Of a stretch of 64,000 nucleotides of DNA, positions 41,880 through 51,192 are shown piece by piece. The stretch's first letter is position 1, and every line of letters begins with the position of its first letter. Location of the stretch: the NCBI RefSeq assembly GCF_014640315.1, contig NZ_BMGS01000001.1, positions 310,001 through 374,000 of the forward strand, read 5' to 3'. Source of the DNA: Hymenobacter glacieicola (GTDB lineage Bacteria; Bacteroidota; Bacteroidia; Cytophagales; Hymenobacteraceae). Made by a program: the position numbers and the translations under genes. The notes beneath the pieces were generated by a model, which had not been told where the DNA came from, searched no databases, and saw only the letters and a program-made list of their open reading frames with translations.

Positions 41880-42143
41880 ATGGCAACGAAAACGAAAGCA
41901 ACGCCCGCGAAACTGCACGTAAAAACTGGTGACACCGTTCTGGTGATTTCCGGCGACGAGAAAGGCAAAACCGGTGTAATTAAGTCGGTGAACCGTTCGA
42001 CGCAGCGTGTTATCGTGGAAGGCCTGAACCTGGCAACTAAGCACAACAAACCCAGTGCGAAGAACCCCCAGGGCGGCATCACCAAGATCGAGGCACCGAT
42101 TCACGTGAGCAACGTGAAGCGCGTTGAATCGACCAACGCCTAA
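41880..42143 (+). CDS. rplX: 50S ribosomal protein L24
   Basis: 87 residues. KOW motif [23 protein letters not shown] and the [15 protein letters not shown] block. Shorter than the 100-110 residue norm: the C-terminal segment after the core is missing, with a clean stop and no sign of frameshift. Confidence 0.96.
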   Translation: MATKTKATPAKLHVKTGDTVLVISGDEKGKTGVIKSVNRSTQRVIVEGLNLATKHNKPSAKNPQGGITKIEAPIHVSNVKRVESTNA

Positions 42144-42157
42144 TCTGCTCTACGACC

Positions 42158-42718
42158 ATGGCTCGACTGAAAGATAAATATCAAAAAGAAGTAGTACCGG
42201 CGCTCCAGGAGAAATTCCAGTTCAAGAGCATCATGCAGGTACCGCGCATCACCAAGATCTGCATCAACCGTGGCATTGGCTCAGCAGTAGCTGACAAGAA
42301 GCTGGTGGATAACGGTGTAGATGAGCTGACGACCATCACTGGTCAGAAAGCCGTTGCTACCATCGCCAAGCGGTCGGTATCGAACTTCAAGCTGCGTGAA
42401 GGCATGCCCATCGGCGCCCGCGTTACCCTGCGTGGCAACCAGATGTACGAATTCCTTGACCGTTTGCTGACCGTGGCTCTGCCCCGCGTTCGTGACTTCA
42501 AAGGCATCAACGATAAAGGCTTCGATGGCCGGGGTAACTACACCCTGGGCATCAAGGAGCAGATTATCTTCCCCGAGATTTCGATTGACAAAATCAAATC
42601 GATTTCCGGTATGGATATTACCTTCGTAACGACGGCTGAAAACGACGAGCAGAGCTATGAGCTGCTGCGCGCCTTCGGAATGCCGTTCGCTAACGCCAAG
42701 AAACAGAACAATGGCTAA
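42158..42718 (+). CDS. rplE: 50S ribosomal protein L5
   Basis: 186 residues. Conserved [16 protein letters not shown] and [17 protein letters not shown]. Binds 5S rRNA. Its end overlaps the rpsN start by 8 bp, suggesting coupling. Confidence 0.98.
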   Translation: MARLKDKYQKEVVPALQEKFQFKSIMQVPRITKICINRGIGSAVADKKLVDNGVDELTTITGQKAVATIAKRSVSNFKLREGMPIGARVTLRGNQMYEFLDRLLTVALPRVRDFKGINDKGFDGRGNYTLGIKEQIIFPEISIDKIKSISGMDITFVTTAENDEQSYELLRAFGMPFANAKKQNNG

Positions 42719-42980
42719 GGAATCAATGAAAGCACGGGAGCGGAAGCGTATTGCTACCGTAGCCCGTTACGCCGAGAAGCGCAAGGCTCTGAAAGAGGCT
42801 GGCGACTACGAAGGTCTGGACAAGCTGCCCCGCAATGCCTCGCCCGTGCGCTTGCACAACCGCGACAAAATTGATGGCCGTCCCCGTGGTTACATGCGTA
42901 AGTTTGGCATTAGCCGCGTACGTTTCCGCGAAATGGCTCTCGCCGGCAAAATCCCCGGCGTGACCAAGTCCAGCTGGTAA
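42711..42980 (+). CDS. rpsN: 30S ribosomal protein S14
   Basis: 89 residues from ATG 42711. Long form without the CxxC zinc motifs. Signature [30 protein letters not shown]. Last gene before a hairpin and a new promoter; in most bacteria rpsH follows at once. Confidence 0.97.
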   Translation: MAKESMKARERKRIATVARYAEKRKALKEAGDYEGLDKLPRNASPVRLHNRDKIDGRPRGYMRKFGISRVRFREMALAGKIPGVTKSSW

Positions 42981-43092
42981 TACCGCTGTTCTCCTGCCAA
43001 ACCAGAGCTTTCTGTAAGGCATTGTTATTTGGCAGGTTGCCGAAAGAAACCATTGGCCGAGCCTCAATAAGCCGAGCCGAGTAGTCTTAACC

Positions 43093-43131
43093 GAAAATTT
43101 CGTCGCCTCTTTCCGTGGCGGCGAAATTTTC
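43093..43131 (+). terminator. Hairpin between rpsN and rpsH
   Basis: 15-bp stem with one G-T: 43093-43107 pairs with 43117-43131 (outer part GAAAATTTC/GAAATTTTC). It ends directly before the next -7 box. It probably ends the rplC-rpsN transcript; a classical T-tract is only TTTTC within the arm. Confidence 0.65.
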
Positions 43132-43132
43132 A

Positions 43133-43140
43133 TATCTTTG
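43133..43140 (+). promoter_or_regulatory. Promoter -7 box of the rpsH operon
   Basis: TATCTTTG, then CGGCTCCCTAAA. Leader of about 33 nt to rpsH. It restarts transcription in the middle of the spc operon. Confidence 0.75.
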
Positions 43141-43178
43141 CGGCTCCCTAAAAATGGGCGCTTCATTTTTACAACCGA

Positions 43179-43577
43179 ATGAACACAGATCCAATTGCCG
43201 ACTACCTGACCCGGGTGCGCAATGCCATCAAGGCAAACCACCGGGTAGTAGAAATCCCGGCCAGCAACATCAAAAAGGAGATTACGAAGGTGCTCTACAA
43301 AAAGGGCTACATTCAGAGCTACCGGTTTGATGACGCCGCAGTACAAGGCACGATTAAAATCGCGCTGAAGTATAACCCGGCTACTAAAAAGCCCGCCATC
43401 ACGAAGTTGGAGCGCATCAGCACCCCGGGTCTGCGTCAGTACGCCCATGTGGAGAACTTGCCCCGCGTACTAAGCGGTCTGGGTATTGCGATTCTGTCGA
43501 CGTCGAAGGGCGTGATGACGGAGAAAGAGGCGAAAGCCGAGAACGTGGGCGGCGAAGTGCTGTGCTACGTCTACTAA
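43179..43577 (+). CDS. rpsH: 30S ribosomal protein S8
   Basis: 132 residues, standard. DYLTRVRNAIKANH start and GLGIAILSTSKGVMTEKEA signature. In E. coli S8 represses the spc operon; here it leads its own transcript. Confidence 0.98.
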   Translation: MNTDPIADYLTRVRNAIKANHRVVEIPASNIKKEITKVLYKKGYIQSYRFDDAAVQGTIKIALKYNPATKKPAITKLERISTPGLRQYAHVENLPRVLSGLGIAILSTSKGVMTEKEAKAENVGGEVLCYVY

Positions 43578-43597
43578 TCTGAAAGGAAAACGAGACT

Positions 43598-44152
43598 ATG
43601 TCACGCATTGGTAAACTGCCCATCAGCCTGCCCGCCAACGTGCAGGTTGAAGTGAGCAACGAAAACACGGTAACCGTGAAGGGCCCCAAGGGCACCCTGA
43701 CTGTTCCGGTTGACCGCGACATTACTGTAGCTACCGAAGATGGTCAGCTGGTAGTGACCCGTCCTACCGAGCAGAAACGCCACAAGGCCATGCATGGCCT
43801 GTACCGCTCGCTGCTGAACAACGCCGTTAACGGTGTTAGCAACGGTTTGGAAGAAAAGCTGGAACTGGTAGGTGTAGGTTACAAAGCCGCCATGGCTGGT
43901 ACCACCCTCGAGTTGTCGCTGGGTTACTCGCACAACATCTTCCTGGCTTTGCCCAAGGAGGTAACGGCTACGGCTGTAACGGAAAAAGGTAAAAACCCTA
44001 TCGTTACGCTGACCAGCATTGATAAGCAACTGCTGGGCCAGGTGGCCGCTAAGATTCGCTCGTTGCGCAAAGTTGAGCCCTATAAAGGCAAAGGCGTGCG
44101 CTTCGTGGGTGAGCAGATTCGTCGTAAGGCTGGTAAAACAGCTTCGAAATAA
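43598..44152 (+). CDS. rplF: 50S ribosomal protein L6
   Basis: 184 residues. MSRIGKLPISLPANVQV start, PYKGKGVRFVGEQIRRKAGKT end. Near the sarcin-ricin loop. Follows rpsH by 20 bp. Confidence 0.98.
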   Translation: MSRIGKLPISLPANVQVEVSNENTVTVKGPKGTLTVPVDRDITVATEDGQLVVTRPTEQKRHKAMHGLYRSLLNNAVNGVSNGLEEKLELVGVGYKAAMAGTTLELSLGYSHNIFLALPKEVTATAVTEKGKNPIVTLTSIDKQLLGQVAAKIRSLRKVEPYKGKGVRFVGEQIRRKAGKTASK

Positions 44153-44161
44153 CATCACACC

Positions 44162-44512
44162 ATGGCTTTCGATAAAGCAACTAGAAGAAAACGGATCCAG
44201 CGCATCATCCGCACTAAGGTGTCTGGCACGTCCGAGCGTCCGCGTTTGTCGGTATTTCGCAGCAATACGGGCATCTATGCTCAAATTATTGACGATACAA
44301 CCGGTCACACCCTGGCGTCTGCTTCCTCGAAGCACGTATCGGTGGAAGGGGGCAACGGAGTCGCCCTCGCTGCCGCAGTCGGCAAAGAGCTTGCCGCCCG
44401 TGCTACAGGAAAAGGAATTTCGAAAGTGGTATTTGACCGTTCCGGTTACCTCTACCACGGCCGCGTAAAATCATTGGCAGAAGGAGCCCGCGAAGGCGGC
44501 CTCAATTTCTAA
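44162..44512 (+). CDS. rplR: 50S ribosomal protein L18
   Basis: 116 residues. [25 protein letters not shown] signature and the [25 protein letters not shown] end. Binds 5S rRNA with L5. Confidence 0.98.
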   Translation: MAFDKATRRKRIQRIIRTKVSGTSERPRLSVFRSNTGIYAQIIDDTTGHTLASASSKHVSVEGGNGVALAAAVGKELAARATGKGISKVVFDRSGYLYHGRVKSLAEGAREGGLNF

Positions 44513-44518
44513 ATCATC

Positions 44519-45130
44519 ATGGCAGAATTTAACACCGGCAACCGTGGTGGTAGCGGCGATAACCGTGGCGGCGGCAATGACCGTCGTGGTGGTGGCAATG
44601 ACCGTCGCGGCAATGACCGTAACAATGAGCAGCAGTCCCGTACCGGTGACTCTGATCTGAAAGAGAAAGTGGTTGCTATCAACCGCGTCGCCAAAGTAGT
44701 GAAAGGCGGTCGTCGCTTTAGCTTCTCGGCCATCGTAGTAGTAGGTGACGGTAACGGCACTGTAGGCTACGGCCTCGGCAAAGCCAATGAAGTAACCGAC
44801 GCCATTGCCAAAGGCATTGACGACGCGAAGAAAAACTTGGTGAAGGTTCCGCTGTACAAGCACACGGTTCCTCACGTAATGGAAGGTAAGTACTCGGGTG
44901 GTTTTGTGCTGGTTCAGCCGGCTGCTGCTGGTACGGGTGTAATTGCAGGCGGTGCTATGCGCGCTGTTTTCGAAAGCGCTGGTATCAAAGACGTACTCGC
45001 TAAGTCGAAAGGCTCGTCGAACCCTCACAACGTGGTAAAGGCTACCTTCGACGCCCTGCTGAAGATGCGTGACCCCATGCAGATTGCCCAGCAGCGTGGC
45101 ATCACTCTCTCCCAAGTTTTTAACGGCTAA
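44519..45130 (+). CDS. rpsE: 30S ribosomal protein S5 with Arg-Gly-Asn-rich N-terminus
   Basis: 203 residues against about 165-175 for the family. Residues 1-44 are a disordered stretch built from GGNDRR-type repeats ([17 protein letters not shown]). The core starts at [27 protein letters not shown]5 lies beside S3 and S4 at the mRNA entry channel and acts in fidelity and mRNA unwinding. The DNA repeats GGCAATGACCGT three times, showing how the tail grew. See also the S3 tail. Confidence 0.98.
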   Translation: MAEFNTGNRGGSGDNRGGGNDRRGGGNDRRGNDRNNEQQSRTGDSDLKEKVVAINRVAKVVKGGRRFSFSAIVVVGDGNGTVGYGLGKANEVTDAIAKGIDDAKKNLVKVPLYKHTVPHVMEGKYSGGFVLVQPAAAGTGVIAGGAMRAVFESAGIKDVLAKSKGSSNPHNVVKATFDALLKMRDPMQIAQQRGITLSQVFNG

Positions 45131-45136
45131 GAGCAG

Positions 45137-45316
45137 ATGGCACAGATCCAAATCAAACTCGTAAAGAGCGTTATCGACCGCCCCGAGCGTCAGAAGCGCA
45201 CTGTAAAGGCCCTGGGCCTCGGCAAAATCGGCAGCACCAAGGCAGTAGAAAATACGCCTCAGGTAGCTGGTATGATTCACGCCGTACAGCACCTGTTGGA
45301 AGTAACCGAACTCTAG
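45137..45316 (+). CDS. rpmD: 50S ribosomal protein L30
   Basis: 59 residues, normal for this small protein. MAQIQIKLVKSVIDRPERQK start and ALGLGKIGSTKAVENTP signature. It sits 6 bp after rpsE and 13 bp before rplO, the conserved order. Confidence 0.96.
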   Translation: MAQIQIKLVKSVIDRPERQKRTVKALGLGKIGSTKAVENTPQVAGMIHAVQHLLEVTEL

Positions 45317-45329
45317 GAATCTCCCGAAA

Positions 45330-45773
45330 ATGAATCTCAGCAATCTCCAACCCGCCGCTGGCTCCACGCGCAATGTAAAGCGTATTGGTCGCGGTACGGG
45401 TTCCGGCCGTGGCGGCACCTCGACGCGCGGTCACAAAGGTGCCAAGTCCCGTTCGGGTTACTCCAAGAAGTCGGGCTTCGAAGGCGGTCAAATGCCTCTG
45501 CAGCGCCGGGTACCGAAATTCGGTTTCAAAAACATCAACCGCGTTGAGTACAAAGCCGTCAACCTTGACGTGCTGGCTGCCCTCACGGAGAACGGCACTA
45601 CTACGCTGGATGCTGCTTTCTTCGTGAATGCCGGTTTGGCTTCGAAAAACGCCAAGATTAAAGTTCTGGGCCGTGGTGAAATCACCCAGGCTTTGGAAGT
45701 ACATGCTCACGCTTTCTCTAAGTCGGCTGTTGAAGCCATTGAGAAGGCTGGTGGCAAAGCTGTAACGCTGTAG
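45330..45773 (+). CDS. rplO: 50S ribosomal protein L15
   Basis: 147 residues. Gly/Arg-rich N-terminal extension normal for L15 (RGTGSGRGGTSTRGHKGAKSRSG) and the KVLGRGEITQALEVHAHAFSKSA region. Followed by secY after 13 bp. Confidence 0.97.
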   Translation: MNLSNLQPAAGSTRNVKRIGRGTGSGRGGTSTRGHKGAKSRSGYSKKSGFEGGQMPLQRRVPKFGFKNINRVEYKAVNLDVLAALTENGTTTLDAAFFVNAGLASKNAKIKVLGRGEITQALEVHAHAFSKSAVEAIEKAGGKAVTL

Positions 45774-45786
45774 CGTTTAAGAAGCA

Positions 45787-47103
45787 ATGAAAAAACTTAT
45801 CGAGTCGATAAAGGAAGTTTTCAAAATTGAAGATCTGCGTACGCGGATCTTCAATACGCTTTTTTTCATTGCCATCTACCGGCTGGGTTCTTATGTGGTG
45901 CTCCCCGGCGTCGATCCGACTCGGCTAACTCAAGGAGGCGCTACCGGAGTACTGGGTATCTTGGATACTCTGCTCGGGGGCGCCTTCAGTCATGCGTCGA
46001 TTTTCGCGCTGGGCATCATGCCTTACATCTCGGCGTCAATCGTTCTGCAACTGCTGACGATTGCCGTGCCTTACTTCCAGAAATTGCAGAAGGAAGGCGA
46101 GTCGGGACGTAAGAAGATCAACCAGTACACGCGCATTCTTACTATCCCCATCGTAGCCTTACAGTCAGTAGGCTTCATTGCTACGATCAATGCAGAGGCC
46201 ATCGTAAACCCCGGTGCCTTCTTTACTGTCTCCACAGCCATAATCGTGACGGCAGGTACGCTGTTTTGCATGTGGTTGGGGGAGAAAATCACCGATAAGG
46301 GAATTGGCAACGGTATTTCTATGATCATTATGATCGGGATTGTATCGCGGCTACCTGGTGCTCTGATTGGTGAAGCTACGGCTCGCACCATGCGGGGTTC
46401 ACTGATTTTCCTAATCGAGCTTGTCGTGCTGTTTTTGGTGGTTATGGCGGTTATTATCCTCACGCAGGCTGTACGTCAAATCCCTGTTCAGTATGCCAAG
46501 CAAGTGGGGGGTGCTGCTACGCTTAGCTCGCAACGCCAGTACATTCCGATGAAAGTGAATGCAGCCGGTGTAATGCCGATCATCTTTGCTCAGTCGTTGA
46601 TGTTCGTGCCTGCTATTGCTGCTTCCGCTTGGAACAAGAATAGTGACACGGCTACTCTCATTGGGACGTGGTTCCAGCCAAACCATTGGGTATACAACGT
46701 GGTGTTTGGTTTACTCATCATCATCTTCACGTATTTCTACACGGCTATCAGCGTTAACCCCAATCAGATTGCGGATGACCTGAAGCGCAGCGGTGGTTTC
46801 ATTCCGGGAGTTAAGCCCGGTCGTGATACTTCGGAATATATTGATGAGGTATTGACTCGGATTACGTTACCCGGTGCTGTGGCGCTGGCAGTTATTGCTA
46901 TTTTGCCTTCGCTGGCTACGGTAGCAGGTGTAACTCGTCCTTTTGCTCAGTTCTACGGCGGTACTTCCCTTATCATCATGGTGGGCGTAGTACTAGATAC
47001 CATGAACCAGGTGAAGAGCTACCTCCTCATGCGTCATTATGATGGTATGATGAAGACCGGTAAGGTTCGGGGCCGCTCGCAAAATATCGCCCTCGCTTCG
47101 TAA
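45787..47103 (+). CDS. secY: Preprotein translocase subunit SecY
   Basis: 438 residues with ten transmembrane helices. Plug and helix 2 region (GALGIMPYISASIVLQLL-like) near residue 75-95 and the cytoplasmic NPNQIADDLKRSGGFIPGVKPG loop are diagnostic. The channel for protein export, partnered with SecE (17110). Located after rplO and before map, as in most bacteria. map starts one base after its stop. Confidence 0.99.
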   Translation: MKKLIESIKEVFKIEDLRTRIFNTLFFIAIYRLGSYVVLPGVDPTRLTQGGATGVLGILDTLLGGAFSHASIFALGIMPYISASIVLQLLTIAVPYFQKLQKEGESGRKKINQYTRILTIPIVALQSVGFIATINAEAIVNPGAFFTVSTAIIVTAGTLFCMWLGEKITDKGIGNGISMIIMIGIVSRLPGALIGEATARTMRGSLIFLIELVVLFLVVMAVIILTQAVRQIPVQYAKQVGGAATLSSQRQYIPMKVNAAGVMPIIFAQSLMFVPAIAASAWNKNSDTATLIGTWFQPNHWVYNVVFGLLIIIFTYFYTAISVNPNQIADDLKRSGGFIPGVKPGRDTSEYIDEVLTRITLPGAVALAVIAILPSLATVAGVTRPFAQFYGGTSLIIMVGVVLDTMNQVKSYLLMRHYDGMMKTGKVRGRSQNIALAS

Positions 47104-47104
47104 G

Positions 47105-47875
47105 ATGATTTTTTACAAAACCGAGGAAGAAATCGAGTTCATGCGGGCCAGCGCGAAAGTGCTAGCTCAGGCCCACGGAGAAGTGGCCAGCATGATTCGG
47201 GAAGGAATTACGACACGCGAATTAGATCAACGCGCGGAAGAATTCATCCGGGACCATGGTGGACATCCTTCTTTCAAAGGGTATAATGGATTTGAGTACA
47301 GCCTTTGCATCTCGCCCAACTCGGTGGTGGTGCACGGTTTTCCGAGTGACTACACGCTAAAAAGCGGAGACGTCGTTTCGATTGACTGTGGGGTGTTGCT
47401 CAATGGATATCATGCTGACAGTGCCTACACCTACCCAGTAGGGGAGGTAGCACCAGAAGTAACCAAGTTGTTGGAGGAAACCAAAAAGTCATTGTACCTC
47501 GGTATCGAGCAGGCAGTGGCTGGTAACCGGATGGGTGACGTTAGCTATGCAATTCAGAGCCACGTTGAGAAGCAAGGCTATGGCGTAGTACGAGAACTAG
47601 TCGGTCATGGTATTGGCAAGAAGCTGCACGAGCGGCCTGATGTTCCAAACTACGGTAAACGTGGCTCGGGACTAAAGCTGCAGACGGGCTTGGTTTTAGC
47701 TATTGAACCAATGGTGAACCTGGGTACGAAAAGCATAATTCAGGAAAAAGACGGCTGGACCATCCGAACCAAGGATTTAAAGCCATCTGCCCATTTCGAG
47801 CATACCGTGGTTGTTCGCAAAGACAAGGCGGAAATACTTACCTCCTTCGAATACATAGAAAAAGCCTTACAGTAG
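47105..47875 (+). CDS. map: Methionine aminopeptidase, type I
   Basis: 256 residues. Metal ligands lie in [18 protein letters not shown] (two Asp), [17 protein letters not shown] (His), AIEPMVN and FEHTVVV (Glu residues). Removes the initiator Met from nascent proteins. Between secY and infA, the usual place. Less codon-biased than the ribosomal genes around it. Confidence 0.98.
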   Translation: MIFYKTEEEIEFMRASAKVLAQAHGEVASMIREGITTRELDQRAEEFIRDHGGHPSFKGYNGFEYSLCISPNSVVVHGFPSDYTLKSGDVVSIDCGVLLNGYHADSAYTYPVGEVAPEVTKLLEETKKSLYLGIEQAVAGNRMGDVSYAIQSHVEKQGYGVVRELVGHGIGKKLHERPDVPNYGKRGSGLKLQTGLVLAIEPMVNLGTKSIIQEKDGWTIRTKDLKPSAHFEHTVVVRKDKAEILTSFEYIEKALQ

Positions 47876-47879
47876 CCTT

Positions 47880-48098
47880 ATGGCCAAACAAACTTCCATT
47901 GAGCAGGACGGTGTTATCCTGGAAGCCTTATCCAATGCCATGTTCCGCGTGGAGCTGGAGAACGGTCACCAGCTAATTGCCCACATCTCGGGCAAGATGC
48001 GGATGCACTACATCAAGATTCTGCCGGGAGATAAGGTAAAGTTGGAAATGTCGCCCTACGATTTGTCGAAGGGACGAATTGTGTACCGTTACAAATAA
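47880..48098 (+). CDS. infA: Translation initiation factor IF-1
   Basis: 72 residues, exact length. OB-fold with [25 protein letters not shown] sequence and [23 protein letters not shown] end. Occupies the A site during initiation. Confidence 0.98.
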   Translation: MAKQTSIEQDGVILEALSNAMFRVELENGHQLIAHISGKMRMHYIKILPGDKVKLEMSPYDLSKGRIVYRYK

Positions 48099-48107
48099 CC
48101 CGACGAC

Positions 48108-48224
48108 ATGAAAGTCAAAACCTCGGTTAAAAAGCGTAGCGTTGATTGCAAAATCATCCGCCGCAAAGGCAAGCTCTACGTGATCAACAAAAAGAACCCG
48201 CGCTATAAGCAGCGTCAGGGCTAG
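48108..48224 (+). CDS. rpmJ: 50S ribosomal protein L36
   Basis: 38 residues: [20 protein letters not shown] then [17 protein letters not shown]. Only one Cys of the zinc set is left, as in the zinc-free forms. Ten bp separate it from infA; rpsM follows 26 bp on. Confidence 0.96.
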   Translation: MKVKTSVKKRSVDCKIIRRKGKLYVINKKNPRYKQRQG

Positions 48225-48250
48225 TAGCACCAGACTTTTTAAGAAAGCAC

Positions 48251-48628
48251 ATGGCTCGTATTGCAGGGGTAGACATCCCAGACAACAAGCGCGGCGAAAT
48301 CGCGCTGACCTACATTTTCGGCATTGGCCGTCCTTCTGCCCAGCAGATCCTCACCAAAGCAGGCGTTGACCTGAACAAGAAGGTGAAAGATTGGACTGAA
48401 GCAGAGGCGGGTGAAATCCGCGGCGTGATTGCCGCCGAGTATAAGACCGAAGGTGTGCTGCGCTCAGAAGTGCAGTTGAACATTAAGCGCCTGATGGACA
48501 TCGGTTGCTACCGGGGTCTGCGTCACCGCAAAGGTCTGCCGGTTCGTGGTCAGCGCACCAAGAACAACTCCCGTACCCGCAAGGGCAAGCGGAAGACCGT
48601 TGCTGGCAAGAAAAAGGCTACTAAATAA
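48251..48628 (+). CDS. rpsM: 30S ribosomal protein S13
   Basis: 125 residues. [25 protein letters not shown] start and [25 protein letters not shown] end. Head protein contacting P-site tRNA. The 79-bp spacer to rpsK holds a GAAGCCC/GGGCTTC stem (48644-48650, 48670-48676). Confidence 0.98.
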   Translation: MARIAGVDIPDNKRGEIALTYIFGIGRPSAQQILTKAGVDLNKKVKDWTEAEAGEIRGVIAAEYKTEGVLRSEVQLNIKRLMDIGCYRGLRHRKGLPVRGQRTKNNSRTRKGKRKTVAGKKKATK

Positions 48629-48707
48629 TCTGTAGCGGGAATCGAAGCCCAGCTTCTCTTGTTAGAGGCGGGCTTCAACACCTTCCGCAGTATTTCGCGA
48701 TAACCAA

Positions 48708-49100
48708 ATGGCACAAAAAAGAAAAGACAAAGCCAAGAAGCGCGTTGTCGTTGTAGAACCCGTAGGTCAGGTACACATCAAGGCCTCGTTCAACAACATC
48801 ATCATCTCCATCACCAACAACAATGGCCAGGTAATTTCCTGGGCTTCGGCTGGTAAGATGGGCTTCCGGGGTTCTAAGAAGAACACCCCCTACGCAGCTC
48901 AGATGGCTGCTACGGATTGCGGCAAAGTTGCGCATGACCTTGGTCTGCGCAAGGCTGAAGTATTCGTGAAGGGTCCGGGCGCTGGCCGTGAGTCGGCTAT
49001 TCGTACGCTGGGTAACGTGGGTATTGAAGTGACGACCATCAAGGACGTGACGCCGCTGCCCCACAATGGCTGCCGTCCTCCCAAACGTCGTCGCGTTTAA
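48708..49100 (+). CDS. rpsK: 30S ribosomal protein S11
   Basis: 130 residues. [22 protein letters not shown] and [18 protein letters not shown]. Platform protein that shapes the mRNA exit channel, the place where the anti-Shine-Dalgarno is sequestered in Bacteroidota ribosomes. Followed by a structured spacer before rpsD. Confidence 0.98.
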   Translation: MAQKRKDKAKKRVVVVEPVGQVHIKASFNNIIISITNNNGQVISWASAGKMGFRGSKKNTPYAAQMAATDCGKVAHDLGLRKAEVFVKGPGAGRESAIRTLGNVGIEVTTIKDVTPLPHNGCRPPKRRRV

Positions 49101-49133
49101 TTACTTGGACAGGCTGGCGTAAGCTTGCCACCG

Positions 49134-49192
49134 GTGTCGGGTTTCTGATGCGCCTTTACTCCCCTGCAAGGAGCGCCTCTGAGGCCCGACAC
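49134..49192 (+). promoter_or_regulatory. Structured leader of rpsD
   Basis: GTGTCGGG (49134-49141) pairs perfectly with CCCGACAC (49185-49192), closing a domain with an inner CTCC/GGAG stem (49159-49162, 49170-49173). It fills the 129-nt rpsK-rpsD spacer. Since S4 autoregulates in other bacteria, this may be its binding site; inferred from position and structure only. Confidence 0.5.
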
Positions 49193-49229
49193 GCGCAGTT
49201 CAACCCCCACTCAACTCAACAAACCTGAA

Positions 49230-49835
49230 ATGGCACGTTATACTGGTCCTAAAACCAAGATTGCCCGTCGCTTCAATGAGCCGATCTTCGGCCCAAGCAA
49301 GGCACTCACCAAGAAAGCATACCCCCCCGGCCAGCACGGCCGTGGTCGTCGTAAGAAGCAGAGCGAGTACGCTGTCCAGCTGATGGAGAAGCAGAAAGTG
49401 AAGTACATGTACGGCATCCTGGAAAAGCAGTTCGAAAACCTGTTCCACAAAGCAGCTACCCTGCCCGGCATCACCGGTGACAACCTGCTGGCTTTGCTGG
49501 AGTCGCGGCTAGACAACACGGTATACCGTCTGGGCATTGCCCCTACCCGCCGTGCTGCTCGTCAGCTCGTTCTGCACAAGCACATCACCGTGAACGGAGA
49601 GGTAGTAAACATTGCCTCCTACCGTCTGCGCGCTGGCGACGTAGTTGCCGTGCGTGAAAAATCTAAGTCGCTGGAGGCTATCACGACGAGCCTGAGCGCC
49701 CGCAACGCCCGTGCTTTCTCGTGGCTGGAGTGGGATGGCAAGGAACTGGTGGGCAAGTTCATCAGCGCCCCTTCGCGCGAACTGATTCCGGAGAAAATCA
49801 CGGAACAGCTCATCGTCGAGTTGTACTCGAAGTAA
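49230..49835 (+). CDS. rpsD: 30S ribosomal protein S4
   Basis: 201 residues. [21 protein letters not shown] start, S4 RNA-binding domain with [17 protein letters not shown] and [16 protein letters not shown]. No zinc Cys cluster. Primary 16S binder and mRNA-entry protein. A hairpin follows its stop. Confidence 0.98.
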   Translation: MARYTGPKTKIARRFNEPIFGPSKALTKKAYPPGQHGRGRRKKQSEYAVQLMEKQKVKYMYGILEKQFENLFHKAATLPGITGDNLLALLESRLDNTVYRLGIAPTRRAARQLVLHKHITVNGEVVNIASYRLRAGDVVAVREKSKSLEAITTSLSARNARAFSWLEWDGKELVGKFISAPSRELIPEKITEQLIVELYSK

Positions 49836-49842
49836 TTACTGG

Positions 49843-49869
49843 AACGGCCCGGCAGTCCGGGCCGTTTCT
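49843..49869 (+). terminator. Terminator-like hairpin after rpsD
   Basis: AACGGCCCGG (49843-49852) pairs with CCGGGCCGTT (49857-49866), loop CAGT, then TCTC. GC-rich with a poor T-tract; may be partial. Confidence 0.6.
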
Positions 49870-49983
49870 CTGCTTCGACTTTTTTCCTTGTTATAACTGG
49901 AACTGGGTAGCAGGCGGTAAGAAATTAGGCTATTTTGGCCGCGTTCTTACTGCCTGCTATTCACTACTTCAAACGCCCCACTT

Positions 49984-50973
49984 ATGTCAATCTTAGCTTT
50001 TCAAATGCCGGAGAAGGTAGTAATGGAGAAATCCGACGACTTCTACGGAACGTTTGAATTCAAACCGCTGGAGAAAGGCTACGGCGTCACGATCGGCAAC
50101 GCTCTGCGCCGCATCCTGCTGTCGTCGCTGGAGGGCTATGCCATCACGTCGGTTCGCACCAACAGCGTACTGCACGAGTTCATGACCATTGAAGGGGTGA
50201 TTGAGGACATGTCCGAAATCATTCTGAACCTAAAGCAGGTTCGCTTCAAGAAAGTGAGCGACGCCATCGAGGACAAAATCACGGTGCGCGTTAAAGGTCA
50301 GGACACGTTCTCGGCTGGTGACATCAACAAGTTCACCAACGGTTTCCAGGTATTGAACCCGGACCTGGTTATCTGCAACGTGGACCCCAGCGTAGAACTA
50401 GAGTTTGAATTCACGATTCAGAAAGGCCGTGGCTACGTTCCCGCTGAGGAAAACAAACCCGCCGACCAGGTTTTCGGTCAAATTGCCATTGATGCCATTT
50501 TCACGCCCATCAAAAACGTGAAGTATAGCATCGAAAACACCCGGGTAGAACAGAAGACTGACTACGAGAAGCTCCTTATCGAGATTCACACCGACGGTTC
50601 TATTCACCCAGAGGACGCCCTGAAAGGTGCGGCCAACATCCTGATTCAACACTTCATGCTGTTCTCCGACAGCACCATGACCTTCGAAACGGCGAAAGCT
50701 GAAGAAGAGGAGACCGTGGACGAGGAAACGCTGCACATGCGCAAGGTGCTGAAGACGCCCCTGGCGGATATGGACCTGAGTGTGCGCGCCTACAACTGCC
50801 TCAAAGCCGCCGATATCAAAACCCTCGGCGACTTGGTGCAACTCGACATGGCGGACATGATGAAGTTCCGCAACTTCGGTAAGAAGTCGCTGACGGAGCT
50901 GGAAAACCTTGTTGAAGAGAAAGGTCTGACTTTTGGGATGGACCTAGGTAAGTATAAGCTCGACGAAGAATAG
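49984..50973 (+). CDS. rpoA: RNA polymerase alpha subunit
   Basis: 329 residues. N-terminal dimer domain ([22 protein letters not shown]) and C-terminal domain ([38 protein letters not shown]) that contacts promoters and activators. Normal length. Separated from rpsD by a 148-bp spacer and followed by a large terminator, so rplQ is transcribed apart. Confidence 0.99.
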   Translation: MSILAFQMPEKVVMEKSDDFYGTFEFKPLEKGYGVTIGNALRRILLSSLEGYAITSVRTNSVLHEFMTIEGVIEDMSEIILNLKQVRFKKVSDAIEDKITVRVKGQDTFSAGDINKFTNGFQVLNPDLVICNVDPSVELEFEFTIQKGRGYVPAEENKPADQVFGQIAIDAIFTPIKNVKYSIENTRVEQKTDYEKLLIEIHTDGSIHPEDALKGAANILIQHFMLFSDSTMTFETAKAEEEETVDEETLHMRKVLKTPLADMDLSVRAYNCLKAADIKTLGDLVQLDMADMMKFRNFGKKSLTELENLVEEKGLTFGMDLGKYKLDEE

Positions 50974-50989
50974 GCTTACTCTTAGTGAG

Positions 50990-51045
50990 AATGCGCTGAC
51001 AGTGAGAAATGTGCGATACGCATATTTTCACTGCAGCGCATTTTT
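50990..51045 (+). terminator. Large terminator hairpin after rpoA
   Basis: AATGCGCTG (50990-50998) pairs with CAGCGCATT (51034-51042), then CAGTGA/TCACTG and TGCG/CGCA continue the stem inward, ending in T5. Ends the alpha operon. Confidence 0.88.
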
Positions 51046-51062
51046 CATGTCGGCATATTTCC

Positions 51063-51070
51063 TACCTTTG
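51063..51070 (+). promoter_or_regulatory. Promoter -7 box of rplQ
   Basis: TACCTTTG followed by CACTCCATTT, identical over ten bases to the rplC start region. Confidence 0.75.
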
Positions 51071-51108
51071 CACTCCATTTTCACACATTCATAACCAGTG
51101 AGCCCCAA

Positions 51109-51167
51109 GGGACGACGGTTCTAATGTGAAGAACTCAGTACTTGTTCTTCCGCCGTGGTCGTCGTTC
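51109..51167 (+). promoter_or_regulatory. Structured leader of rplQ
   Basis: GACGAC (near 51111) can pair with GTCGTC (near 51160), enclosing GAAC/GTTC (near 51128-51147). The leader is about 118 nt, long for a single ribosomal gene, and ends in a T-rich stretch just before the ATG. Possible autoregulatory site of L17. Confidence 0.4.
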
Positions 51168-51192
51168 GCAAGCTCACACTTTTTTTCATTTT

